DNA of 64,000 nt, from the NCBI RefSeq assembly GCF_026130605.1, contig NZ_JANFAU010000003.1:62001-126000 (forward strand), given 5' to 3'. The notes beneath the pieces were generated by a model. The model ran no database searches, was not told the origin of the DNA, and saw nothing but the letters and a program-made list of their open reading frames with translations. Within the stretch, counting starts at the first letter, position 1; each line of letters starts with the position of its first letter. Below, piece by piece: positions 18,208 through 28,671 of the stretch. The translations under genes and the position numbers were made by a program. The DNA is from Sphingomonas lycopersici. Lineage in GTDB: Bacteria; Pseudomonadota; Alphaproteobacteria; Sphingomonadales; Sphingomonadaceae.

Positions 18208-18237
18208 ACAGTTCGATACGATAAGTACAAACTGTAC
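18208..18237. promoter_or_regulatory. inverted-repeat operator in phzF/MocR divergent region
   Basis: ACAGTT (18208-18213) and AACTGT (18230-18235) form inverted half-sites with 16 bases between them. The right half-site is itself embedded in a GTAC...GTAC element. The position between two divergent starts fits a binding site for the MocR-type regulator encoded on the plus strand. Confidence 0.45.
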
Positions 18238-18256
18238 CGATCCGGAGATCAATACG

Positions 18257-19642
18257 ATGGCCAGCGCCGCACGCGCGGAAACCCGCACCGGGCAGGTGAT
18301 GCGGATCGTCCGCGAGCGGATCGCGCGGCGGACGCTGCCCCCCGGCGCGCGCCTCCCATCCGTCCGCGCGATGGCCGAGACCACCGGCTTCTCCAAATCG
18401 ACGATCGTCGAGGCCTATGACCGGCTGGCGGCGGAGGGCGCGATCCGCGCGCGCCCCGGCTCGGGCTTTTACGTCACCGCGCCGCTCGCGCCGCTGACGC
18501 TCGATCGCCCCGATGTGGCCGCCGCGCGGCAGGTCGATCCCTTGTGGATGCTCCGCCAGTCGCTCGCGGAGAATCGTGGCGCGATGATGCCGGGGTGCGG
18601 CTGGCTGCCCGACGAATGGCTCGCGAGCGACGCGATCCGCAAGGGGCTGCGCGCCGCGGCGCGCGGGTCGGCCGGCACGCTGACCGGTTACGATTCCCCG
18701 CTCGGCTCGTCGCGATTGCGCGCGTTGCTCGCACGGCGGCTGGCCGATCAGGGGATCGAGGCCGGGCTCGATCAGGTCATGCTGACCGACAGCGGGACGC
18801 ATGCGCTCGATCTCATCTGTCGTTTCCTGCTCGAACCCGGCGATACCGTGCTGGTCGACGATCCATGTTATTTCAATTTCCTCGCGCTGATGCGCGCGCA
18901 TCGCGTGACCGCGATCGGGGTGCCGATGACCCCGCACGGCCCCGATATCGCGCGCTTTGCGGAGGCGCTCGAAACCCACCGCCCGCGCTTCTACCTGACC
19001 AATTCGGGCATCCACAATCCGACCGGCGCGACGCTCGCCGCGCCAATCGCGCACCGCCTGCTCAGGCTCGCCGAGGCGCATGACCTGATCGTGGTGGAGG
19101 ACGATATCTTCGCCGATTTCGAAATCTCCCCCGCCCCGCGGCTCGCCGCATTCGACGGGCTCGATCGCGTGATCCGCATCGGCAGCTTTTCCAAGTCGCT
19201 CTCGGCCGCGATGCGCTGCGGGCATATCGCGGCGCGCGCCGACTGGATCGAGGCGCTCGCCGATCTGCGCATCGCCACCTCGATGTCGGGCAATCCGCTC
19301 GCCGCCACCTTGCTCCATTCAGTGCTGACCGACGGCAGCTACCGCCGCCATGTCGAAACGATCCGCACCCGGCTGGCCCGCGCGATGGCGGGCACCTTGC
19401 GCCGCCTCCGCGCCGCGGGGCTGGAACCGTGGATCGAGCCCAATGCCGGGATCTTCGTCTGGGCGAAGCTGCCCGACGGTTGCGATGCGGTGGCGCTGGC
19501 CGAGGCGGCGCTGGCGCAGGGGCTGGTGCTCGCGCCGGGCAAGGTGTTCAGCGCCGGTGGATTGTGGAACGACCGGATGCGCTTCAACGTCGCGATGAGC
19601 GACGACGATGCGGTGTTCGCCGCGCTCGCGCGGGCGTTGTGA
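18257..19642 (+). CDS. MocR-type PLP-dependent transcriptional regulator (GntR-aminotransferase)
   Basis: A 461-residue fusion. Residues 1-75 form a GntR winged helix (RIARRTLPPGARLPSVRAMA, GFSKSTIVEAYDRLAAEGAI). The remainder is a fold-type I aminotransferase domain with the PLP lysine at 313 in SFSKSLSA and the preceding DPCYFN and VEDDIFADFE motifs. Such regulators sense an amino compound through PLP. The start at 18257 is supported by GGAG about 10 bases upstream. It is divergent from phzF and is its likely regulator. No nearby vitamin B6 gene suggests a PdxR role. Confidence 0.92.
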   Translation: MASAARAETRTGQVMRIVRERIARRTLPPGARLPSVRAMAETTGFSKSTIVEAYDRLAAEGAIRARPGSGFYVTAPLAPLTLDRPDVAAARQVDPLWMLRQSLAENRGAMMPGCGWLPDEWLASDAIRKGLRAAARGSAGTLTGYDSPLGSSRLRALLARRLADQGIEAGLDQVMLTDSGTHALDLICRFLLEPGDTVLVDDPCYFNFLALMRAHRVTAIGVPMTPHGPDIARFAEALETHRPRFYLTNSGIHNPTGATLAAPIAHRLLRLAEAHDLIVVEDDIFADFEISPAPRLAAFDGLDRVIRIGSFSKSLSAAMRCGHIAARADWIEALADLRIATSMSGNPLAATLLHSVLTDGSYRRHVETIRTRLARAMAGTLRRLRAAGLEPWIEPNAGIFVWAKLPDGCDAVALAEAALAQGLVLAPGKVFSAGGLWNDRMRFNVAMSDDDAVFAALARAL

Positions 19643-19680
19643 GGGGCCGCGCGCCGATCGGCCGCGCGACCCCGTAGCGG

Positions 19681-21972
<2,292 letters not shown>

Positions 21973-22060
21973 GACTAACCCCCCTTGTCTGGTTTTCGAT
22001 CGGGGCGGCGGCGTTGATTGCCGTCCCCGTCGCGATCCAAGACGCGGGCGCGCGGCGTCC

Positions 22061-22100
22061 CCTCACCCCGCAGCCGAAAATTTTTTTGCGCGGGGTGAGG
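22061..22100. repeat. perfect 11-base inverted repeat in divergent promoter region
   Basis: Arms CCTCACCCCGC (22061-22071) and its exact complement (22090-22100) enclose an 18-base loop containing a run of seven T. It sits between the divergent receptor and M20 hydrolase starts, about 50 bases upstream of the latter. It could be a regulatory hairpin or an operator. Confidence 0.7.
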
Positions 22101-22150
22101 AAAATCCGGTGCGGCCCGTCCTTCCTGACTGAACGATGAGGGAGGGCGCG

Positions 22151-23626
22151 ATGCGCGTGACACGGGGATTGAGGATGACGACCGGCCTGGCGGCCGCGCT
22201 CGGGGCGCTGGCTTTGGCGGGTACGGCGCAAGCGGCGCCGCTGACGGACGCGCAGCGCGCGCAATTGCTCGCGGCATCGAAGAAGCAGGAGCCCGCACTG
22301 TCGAGCGACGCGCTGGCGATCTGGAACCTCGCCGAAGTCGGCTACAAGGAGGAGAAGAGCAGCGCCTTGCTGCAGGATCGGCTGCGCAAGGCGGGGTTCA
22401 CCGTGCGCGCCGGGGTCGCCGGGATGCCGACCGCCTTCGTTGCCAGCTTCCGCAACGGCGACGGGCCGGTGATCGGCATCCTCGCCGAATATGACGCGCT
22501 GCCGGGGCTGTCGCAGGCGGCGGTGCCCGATCGCAAGGGGACGACGGGGAAGAATGCCGCGCACGGTTGCGGGCATAATCTGTTCGGCGCGGCCTCGGTC
22601 GCCTCGGCGGTCGCGCTCAAGGAGTGGATGGCCGCCAATAAGGTGAAGGGCGAGGTCCGCGTCTATGGCTCGCCGGCCGAGGAAGGCGGATCGGGCAAGG
22701 TCTATCTGGTGCGCGACGGGCTGTTCAACGATGTCGACGCGGTGCTGCATTGGCACCCGGGCGACAACAACAGTTATACCGTCACGCCTTCGATGGCCAA
22801 TATCAGCGGCAAGTTCCGCTTCCACGGCGTCTCCGCGCACGCCGCCGCGGCGCCCGATCAGGGGCGCTCAGCGCTCGACGGGGTGCAGGTGATGAACATC
22901 GCGGTCGAGCATCTGCGCGAGCATATCCCCGACAAGACCCGCATCCATTATGTCATCACCTCGGGCGGCAAGGCGCCCAATGTCGTCCCCGATTTCGCCG
23001 AAGTCTATTATTACGTCCGCCAGGCCGATCCGCAGATCGTCCGCGACGTCTGGGCGCGGGTGGTGAAGGCATCGAAGGGCGCGGCAATCGCCACCGATAC
23101 GACGAGCGATTATGAGATCACCGGCGGGGTCTATTCATTGCTGCCCAACAAGACCCTGCTCGAGGTCGCCGAGCGCAATTTCAGCAAGGTGCCGATCGCG
23201 CCTTGGGATGCCGAGCAGACCGCCTTCGCGGCGCAGATGGCGAAGAATTTGCCGCATGCCGGGCTGCTCGATCCGACCCCGATCCTGCCGCCGAGCGCCG
23301 AAGAGCAGCTCAACGGGTCGACCGATGTCGCCGATGTGAGCTGGACGGTGCCGACGATGGGGATTTCCACCACCACCTGGGTGCCGGGGACCCCGGCGCA
23401 CAGCTGGCAATCCTCCGCCGCCAGCGGCACCTCGCTCGGGGTGAAGGGCGCCTCGGTCGCGGCCTCGGCGCTGACGCTGATGGGCGCCGAACTGCTGCAA
23501 AGCCCCGACGTGCTGGCCAAGGCCAAGGCCGAATTGGTCGAGCGGCGCGGCAAGGACTTCAAATATGCGGCGATGCTCGGCGATCGTAAGCCGGCGCTCG
23601 ATTATCGCGACCCGCCGGCGCAATAA
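22151..23626 (+). CDS. secreted M20 family amidohydrolase/peptidase (AbgB-like)
   Basis: A metal-dependent amidohydrolase of peptidase family M20D, 491 residues from the ATG at 22151, with GAGGGAGGG just upstream. A signal peptide ends near GTAQAAP. Active-site motifs are ILAEYDALPG, NAAHGCGHNLFG (Cys/His metal ligands), GSPAEEGGSGK and the dimerisation-domain GVSAHAA. The overall pattern resembles AbgB, which cleaves p-aminobenzoyl-glutamate, and related N-acyl amino acid hydrolases. Export to the periplasm and divergence from a TonB receptor suggest breakdown of a substrate the receptor brings in. Confidence 0.88.
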   Translation: MRVTRGLRMTTGLAAALGALALAGTAQAAPLTDAQRAQLLAASKKQEPALSSDALAIWNLAEVGYKEEKSSALLQDRLRKAGFTVRAGVAGMPTAFVASFRNGDGPVIGILAEYDALPGLSQAAVPDRKGTTGKNAAHGCGHNLFGAASVASAVALKEWMAANKVKGEVRVYGSPAEEGGSGKVYLVRDGLFNDVDAVLHWHPGDNNSYTVTPSMANISGKFRFHGVSAHAAAAPDQGRSALDGVQVMNIAVEHLREHIPDKTRIHYVITSGGKAPNVVPDFAEVYYYVRQADPQIVRDVWARVVKASKGAAIATDTTSDYEITGGVYSLLPNKTLLEVAERNFSKVPIAPWDAEQTAFAAQMAKNLPHAGLLDPTPILPPSAEEQLNGSTDVADVSWTVPTMGISTTTWVPGTPAHSWQSSAASGTSLGVKGASVAASALTLMGAELLQSPDVLAKAKAELVERRGKDFKYAAMLGDRKPALDYRDPPAQ

Positions 23627-23692
23627 GGTGCGGGAGCCGGGGTCGCTCGATCCCGGCTCCTGAAACCTGTCGATACGGTAGATACAATAGAA

Positions 23693-23776
23693 TCCGTTCG
23701 GGCTGAGCTTGTCGAAGCCCTGTACTTTTCTTCGTCGGAAGAAGTGCAGCCCTTCGACAAGCTCAGGGCGAACGGA
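23693..23776. repeat. dispersed palindromic repeat, paired arms (second copy)
   Basis: Two inverted arms of the same family as at 5380-5462 (core CTGAGCTTGTCGAAG) enclose a short spacer. The outer GGG/CCC blocks of the left arm are swapped relative to the right arm, so each half can form its own small hairpin as well as pair with the other. It separates the M20 hydrolase from the convergent FecR gene. Confidence 0.85.
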
Positions 23777-23778
23777 GG

Positions 23779-24765
23779 TTACGCCCCCTTCAATCGGATC
23801 TCCGCCGCATCCTCGCGCTCGATGCGCGCCATGCCATAAGCCGTCACCGCCGCGACGAAGGTTGCGACGTCGCCGGTGCGGAACACCCCGGTCAGCTTGC
23901 GGTGCGCGGCGGCGGGGTCGTCAAGCACGATCTTACGCGGCGAATAGCGGTTCATCTCCGCGATCGCATCGCCGAGCACGGTATCGCGGAAGGTGAGATT
24001 GCCCGCCAGCCACGTCGTCGCTTCGCCCGCGCCGCTCGTCTCGCGCTTCACCGCCACGCCGTCATAGGCGAGCCGCTCGCCCGGGGTGAGCACAGCGGGT
24101 TCGGCGATCGCGGGGATCGTCACGCGCACCTTGCCCTCGGCCAGCGCAACGCTGAAGCCGCGCCCCGCCTTGCGCACCGCAAAGGCGGTGCCCACCGCGA
24201 CGACATCGCCCGCGCCGGTTTCGACGACGAACGGGTGGCTTTTGTCCTTGGCGACCTCGAAATAGCCCTCGCCGCGCAGCAGCCGGATGCGGCGCTCGCT
24301 TTGCCACGCCGGGACGTCGATCTGCGAATCGGTGTTGAGCGTCATCCGCGTGCCGTCGGCCAGTGCGACGATGCGCTGCTCGCCGATCGCGGTGCGATAA
24401 TGCGCGACCGCGGCCACCGCGGGGGCGGTGGTGGTCGGCGCGCGATGCGATATCAGGCTGTACGTCCCCGCCGCCCCCGCGACGAGCGCGGCGACCGATG
24501 CGGCGATCCGCCACGACGCGAACCAGGGCGGCACCGGCCGGCGCGCCGCGCTGCGCAGCGCTGTCATCTCAGGCAAGGCGGCGAGCCCGCCGAGCGCGTC
24601 ATGCGTCGCTTCGGTCGCCGCCCAGGCTTCGGCATTCGCCGCGCTGCCGTTGCGCCACGCCTCGAACGCTGCCTGCTCCGCCGTGGTCGGCGCAGCGGCG
24701 TGCCGGCGCGCATACCAGCGCGCCGCCTCGTCGCTCGCGTTCGTCATCGTCATTTCTGCCGACAT
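23779..24765 (-). CDS. FecR family anti-sigma factor / sigma regulator
   Basis: A 328-residue FecR-type inner-membrane regulator. The N-terminal cytosolic part has the DUF4880 pattern (DEAARWYARRHAA, FEAWRNGSAANAEAW). One TM follows at about residues 85-107, then a periplasmic FecR domain with RIVALADGTRMTLNTDS, LLRGEGYFEVAKD and GTAFAVR. It overlaps the sigma-factor gene by 16 bases; an alternative ATG at 24753 overlaps its stop as ATGA. The pair would relay signals from an STN-containing TonB receptor, which is encoded divergently. Confidence 0.92.
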   Translation of the reverse strand: MSAEMTMTNASDEAARWYARRHAAAPTTAEQAAFEAWRNGSAANAEAWAATEATHDALGGLAALPEMTALRSAARRPVPPWFASWRIAASVAALVAGAAGTYSLISHRAPTTTAPAVAAVAHYRTAIGEQRIVALADGTRMTLNTDSQIDVPAWQSERRIRLLRGEGYFEVAKDKSHPFVVETGAGDVVAVGTAFAVRKAGRGFSVALAEGKVRVTIPAIAEPAVLTPGERLAYDGVAVKRETSGAGEATTWLAGNLTFRDTVLGDAIAEMNRYSPRKIVLDDPAAAHRKLTGVFRTGDVATFVAAVTAYGMARIEREDAAEIRLKGA

Positions 24766-25301
24766 GCGGTCAGTTGCCTCATCGCGCGCATGATATTCTT
24801 TTCAACCGCGCTGACCGAGATGTTCATATGCCGCGCGATGTCCGCGTAGCTCATATGTTCAAATCGATGAAGAACAAATGCTTGGCGGGCGCGATCGGGC
24901 AGATCGCGCAGCGCCGCGAGCATCAGCTGCAATTCCTGCCGGTTCTCCAGGATGCGGTCCGGCGGGCAGGTTTCGACCGGGTGGTTATGATCCTCGAGCG
25001 GATCGTGCAGCCCCGCCTGCCCGGCGCGGCTGCGTCGCCCGTGATCGGCGAGCACGCTGCGCGCGACCTGGAACAGATAGCCCTGGACATTCTCCACCCC
25101 GTCGCGCCCCGCGCGCTGGTGCATCTTGAGCGCGACATCCTGCACCACATCGTCGAGATCGTTGGGATGCACCCGTTTCGAGACGAAGGCGCGGATCGCA
25201 CCGAGATAGGACAGGAACGGCGCGGCCGCGCCCGCCGCCGGTTGCGGCGGGGCGAGCAGGCCGTGAGAGCCGCCTGATATCCCATCGGGGAGATTGGTCA
25301 C
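24750..25301 (-). CDS. ECF RNA polymerase sigma factor, FecI type
   Basis: A 183-residue extracytoplasmic-function sigma factor. Region 2 carries NDLDDVVQDVALKMHQRAG and VQGYLFQVARSVLADHGRR. Region 4 has LRDLPDRARQAFVLHRFEHMSYADIARHMNISVSAVEKNI, which is the FecI-like pattern. It is co-transcribed with the FecR gene and divergent from the STN-containing receptor at 25.46 kb, so the receptor promoter is its probable target. Confidence 0.93.
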   Translation of the reverse strand: MTNLPDGISGGSHGLLAPPQPAAGAAAPFLSYLGAIRAFVSKRVHPNDLDDVVQDVALKMHQRAGRDGVENVQGYLFQVARSVLADHGRRSRAGQAGLHDPLEDHNHPVETCPPDRILENRQELQLMLAALRDLPDRARQAFVLHRFEHMSYADIARHMNISVSAVEKNIMRAMRQLTACRQK

Positions 25302-25459
25302 GGATGTGAAATAAATCGGTCGCGCGCGCGCCTGTCAACGGTGCAACCCAAGTAAGCTTTGGATAACATGGCCATCGGCCACCGCTGGAAAGGCGCATTT
25401 CGATTCTTCACCCGTCCCCGCGCCTTTTCCCCGTTTCGGCGGCGTTCCTGTCCGCCGCG

Positions 25460-27925
25460 TTGCCGGCGCAGGCGGCCGCCGCGCCGGCGGCGCAAGGACG
25501 GACCGTCACATTGCGCCCCGGCCCGCTCGCGACGGCGCTGACGGATCTCGCGCGGCAAGCCGGCTGGCAATTGCTGTTCGATCCGGCGCTGGTGCGCGGG
25601 CGCTCGATCAAGCGCACGACGCACGCCGCCGATGCGAAGAAACTGCTCGGATGGCTGTTGCGCGATAACGCGCTGGAGGCGCGCTGGCTGCCCGGCGGCA
25701 CCTTGCTGATCGTCCCGCGCGCGCCGAGCCGTGCGCCGCCGCCCGCCGCCGAGGCCGACAACCAGCCGGTGATCGTCACCGCGCTGAAGCGCGAAACCGT
25801 GATGGCCGAAACCCCGCTGAGCATGAGCGTCGAGCGGGGCAACGTGCTCGCCGACCGCGGGGTGCACGACATTCGCACGCTGGCGCGCCGGCATCCCGAA
25901 CTGAGCGTGGTGGATACCGGGACGGGTCAGCAGCGGCTGCTGATCCGCGGCCTCGCCAGCGCGGGCGAGCCGACCGTCGGCATCTATTATGACGAAAGCG
26001 CGATCAGCGGCCCCGGCGGGACGACCTTCGATCCCAGCGCCTTCGCCCCCGATCTCGATCTGGTCGATATCGATCGCGTTGAGCTGCTGCGCGGGCCGCA
26101 GGGCACGTTATACGGCGCGAGCGCGATGGGCGGCGTGGTGCGCGTCATCTTCAACCAGCCCGATCCGGCCGCGTGGCACGGCGAGGCGCGTGCCGGTGTC
26201 GAACAGACCAGCGGGGCGGGGCCGGGCGGCAGTGCCTCGCTGACGCTCAACGCGCCGATCGTCGCCGATCAGCTCGCGGCGCGGATGTCGCTCTATGCAC
26301 GGCGCGCCGGCGGGGTGATCCGCAACGACCATCTCGATCTCGACCACGGCGGGCGGACCGACAAGAGCGGCGGGCGCTTCACCCTCGCCTGGGCCCCGCA
26401 GGACGGCACCAGCATCCAGGGCAGCGCGATCGTCCAGCGCACGCGGATCAGCGACGCGGCCTTCTGGTATCGCGCGCAGGGGCGCAACATCAACGACCAG
26501 AGCGCGCGCACCCCGCAGCGCAACGACCTGACGCTCTACAATCTTACCGCGCGACACGATCTGGGCGGGGTCACCGCGCTGGCCACCGTCTCGCATTATA
26601 CGTGGAACATCGTTCGCGAGATCGATTACACGGGGGTCCTCTCCGGCCAGCGCGACGATCCCGCGATCTGCCGCAGCTTCTTCGCGCTCGCGGCGACCGA
26701 AAATTGCTCCGCCGCGCAGGTCGCTGCGTTCGGGTCGTTCGTCGACAGCCGCTTGCCCGGCATCCTCTATCAGCCGATGCGGGTCGCCGACTGGAGTGCG
26801 GAGCTGCGCTTCTCCTCGACCGGATCGGGCGCCGCCAAATGGACCGTCGGCGCCTATCTCGAGCGGCGGCGCGAGCATATCGCGAGCTACGCGCTCAAGG
26901 TCGATGCGGCGACCGGCATCATGCCGCGCCCGCTCGACGTCACCGGGCTGCGCTATCTCGACAGCGTGTTGTCGCAACAGGCGCTGTTCGGCGAATGGAC
27001 GCAGGGGCTGACCCGCGCGCTGGCGCTGACGCTCGGCGGACGGCTGTTCCGCTACGTCCGCGCCTCGGGGGGCAATGTCGATATCCCCAATCCGATCACC
27101 GGCACCGGCGCGCTGCAGGGCGGGCGCTATGCCAGCCGGGAGATCGGGAGCAATCTCAAGGCGTTGCTGTCGTGGCATCCGGCGGAGGCATTGCTGGTCT
27201 ATGCCGAGGCGTCGCAGGGCTACCGGCCGGGTGGGGTCAATATCATTCCGCTGCTCGCCCCCGGGCTGCGCGTCTATCGCGCGGATCGGCTGTGGAGCTA
27301 CGAGCTGGGGGTCAAGGCCAGCGCGTTCGATCGCAGGGTCAGCATCAATGCCGATGTCTATCGCATCGACTGGTCGGACATGATCTATCCGGTGTCGAGC
27401 GCAAATGGCGCCTTCGCCTATAACAGCAATGCGGGCAGCGCGGCGATCCACGGCGCCGAGCTGGAGCTGACCGTCGTCGCCGATCCGCGCACGACGATCG
27501 AGGGCCGCGCCAGCCTGACCGACGCGCGGCTGTCGCGGAACCAGCCGATCGACACGAGCGGGATCATCGCGCGCAAGGGCGATCGCCTGCCCAACGTGCC
27601 GCTGCTCGCCTTCGCGCTGGGGATGCAGCGCCGCGAACCGCTGTCCACCACCACCAACGCAGTCGCCCGCATCGACTTCGGCTACACCTCGGCGATGAAC
27701 ACCGCCTTCAACCGCACCGATCCCTATTTCGAGCGGACCGCGCGGCGCACCCAGCTCGACCTTCAATTGCTCGTCGAACAGGCGCGCTGGAATGCCGGGT
27801 TGTCGATCAGGAATCTGCTCGACGATAAAGTACCGGCGCGGATCGCCTCGGGACCGGCCGGCATCGGGCAGGTGTGGAACGCATTGCCCCGTACCGCCAG
27901 CCTCGATGTCGCCTATCGTTTCTAG
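25460..27925 (+). CDS. STN-domain TonB-dependent receptor (FecA-like signalling receptor)
   Basis: An outer-membrane receptor with an N-terminal STN domain (residues about 14-86: TVTLRPGPLATALTDLARQ, WQLLFDPALVRG, TLLIV). A TonB box-like VIVTALKR, a plug (VELLRGPQGTLYGASAMGG) and a barrel ending ASLDVAYRF follow. It is a close relative of the receptor at 19.7-22.0 kb. The start is unresolved. TTG 25460 begins inside the apparent signal peptide, whose hydrophobic part (PVSAAFLSAALPAQA) is encoded upstream. The frame stays open back to 25367 with no ATG, GTG or TTG; ATT codons at 25397 and 25403 follow a GGAAAGG. A rare start or an upstream indel is possible. Confidence 0.9.
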   Translation: MPAQAAAAPAAQGRTVTLRPGPLATALTDLARQAGWQLLFDPALVRGRSIKRTTHAADAKKLLGWLLRDNALEARWLPGGTLLIVPRAPSRAPPPAAEADNQPVIVTALKRETVMAETPLSMSVERGNVLADRGVHDIRTLARRHPELSVVDTGTGQQRLLIRGLASAGEPTVGIYYDESAISGPGGTTFDPSAFAPDLDLVDIDRVELLRGPQGTLYGASAMGGVVRVIFNQPDPAAWHGEARAGVEQTSGAGPGGSASLTLNAPIVADQLAARMSLYARRAGGVIRNDHLDLDHGGRTDKSGGRFTLAWAPQDGTSIQGSAIVQRTRISDAAFWYRAQGRNINDQSARTPQRNDLTLYNLTARHDLGGVTALATVSHYTWNIVREIDYTGVLSGQRDDPAICRSFFALAATENCSAAQVAAFGSFVDSRLPGILYQPMRVADWSAELRFSSTGSGAAKWTVGAYLERRREHIASYALKVDAATGIMPRPLDVTGLRYLDSVLSQQALFGEWTQGLTRALALTLGGRLFRYVRASGGNVDIPNPITGTGALQGGRYASREIGSNLKALLSWHPAEALLVYAEASQGYRPGGVNIIPLLAPGLRVYRADRLWSYELGVKASAFDRRVSINADVYRIDWSDMIYPVSSANGAFAYNSNAGSAAIHGAELELTVVADPRTTIEGRASLTDARLSRNQPIDTSGIIARKGDRLPNVPLLAFALGMQRREPLSTTTNAVARIDFGYTSAMNTAFNRTDPYFERTARRTQLDLQLLVEQARWNAGLSIRNLLDDKVPARIASGPAGIGQVWNALPRTASLDVAYRF

Positions 27926-28671
27926 GGCGCGCATCCTTTCAGCGTGCGTGCCGCCGCGTCGAATGCATTCCAGCTCGCCTTGGCGAGGCTCCCGCCGACG
28001 CTGCAGCGGCGCGCGCCGAGCCGGGCGAATTCTGCGATGCGCCCGTCATAATCGTGCACCAGCACATTGACCGGCTTGGGCGCGACCGCGGCGATCAGCT
28101 CGGCGACCGCGCCGCGATCCTCGATGACCGGCACGAACAGGCAATCCGCCCCCGCTTCGGCATAGGCCACCGCGCGCGCGATGCTGTCGGCGGCGCTCAT
28201 CCCCGGCACGCGGAAATTCTCGCTGCGCCCGACGAGCATCACATCCTGGCCGGTCGCGTCGATCGCCTCGCGCGCCGCGGCGATCCGCTCGACCGCAAGC
28301 CCGGTGTCGTAGAGCGCGCTGCCCGACCAATCCTCGATCGACAGCCCGGCCACCCCGGTATCGACCGCCAGCCTGACGTTCGCTGCGACATCCTCAGGGG
28401 CATCGGCGAAGCCGTTTTCGAAATCGGCGTTGACCGGCAGATCGGTCGCGCCGACCAGCAGGCGCAGGTGCGCGAGCACCTCGTCGCGGGTCAATTGCCC
28501 GTCTTCCTTGCCCGCGGCCCAGGCCGCGCCCGAGCTGGTCGAGGCGATCGCCTGAAAGCCGAGCGCGGCGAGCCGCACCGCGCTGCCCGCGTCCCATGCA
28601 TTGGGCAGGATGAAGAATCCGCTTTCGTGTAGCTTGCGAAAGCGAAGGCGGGCGTCGGCGATGCTCGTCAT
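27922..28671 (-). CDS. isocitrate lyase / PEP mutase superfamily enzyme
   Basis: A 249-residue TIM-barrel enzyme of the isocitrate lyase/phosphoenolpyruvate mutase family. Motifs are FFILPNAWDAGSAVRLAALG, the STSSGAAWAAGKEDG loop, PVNADFENGF and GLSIEDW, which supply metal-binding acidic residues. The family includes oxaloacetate hydrolases, 2-methylisocitrate lyases and carboxy-PEP mutases. The KKCGH motif of true isocitrate lyases is absent, so the substrate is unknown. It overlaps the MFS gene upstream by 4 bases (ATGA) and the convergent receptor by 4 bases. Confidence 0.87.
   Translation of the reverse strand: MTSIADARLRFRKLHESGFFILPNAWDAGSAVRLAALGFQAIASTSSGAAWAAGKEDGQLTRDEVLAHLRLLVGATDLPVNADFENGFADAPEDVAANVRLAVDTGVAGLSIEDWSGSALYDTGLAVERIAAAREAIDATGQDVMLVGRSENFRVPGMSAADSIARAVAYAEAGADCLFVPVIEDRGAVAELIAAVAPKPVNVLVHDYDGRIAEFARLGARRCSVGGSLAKASWNAFDAAARTLKGCAP

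Noticed and set aside
18146..19318. An in-frame extension of PhzF to 671 residues
   Set aside because: It runs antisense through the MocR gene; the start at 18145 has a strong ribosome site and gives the normal PhzF length.
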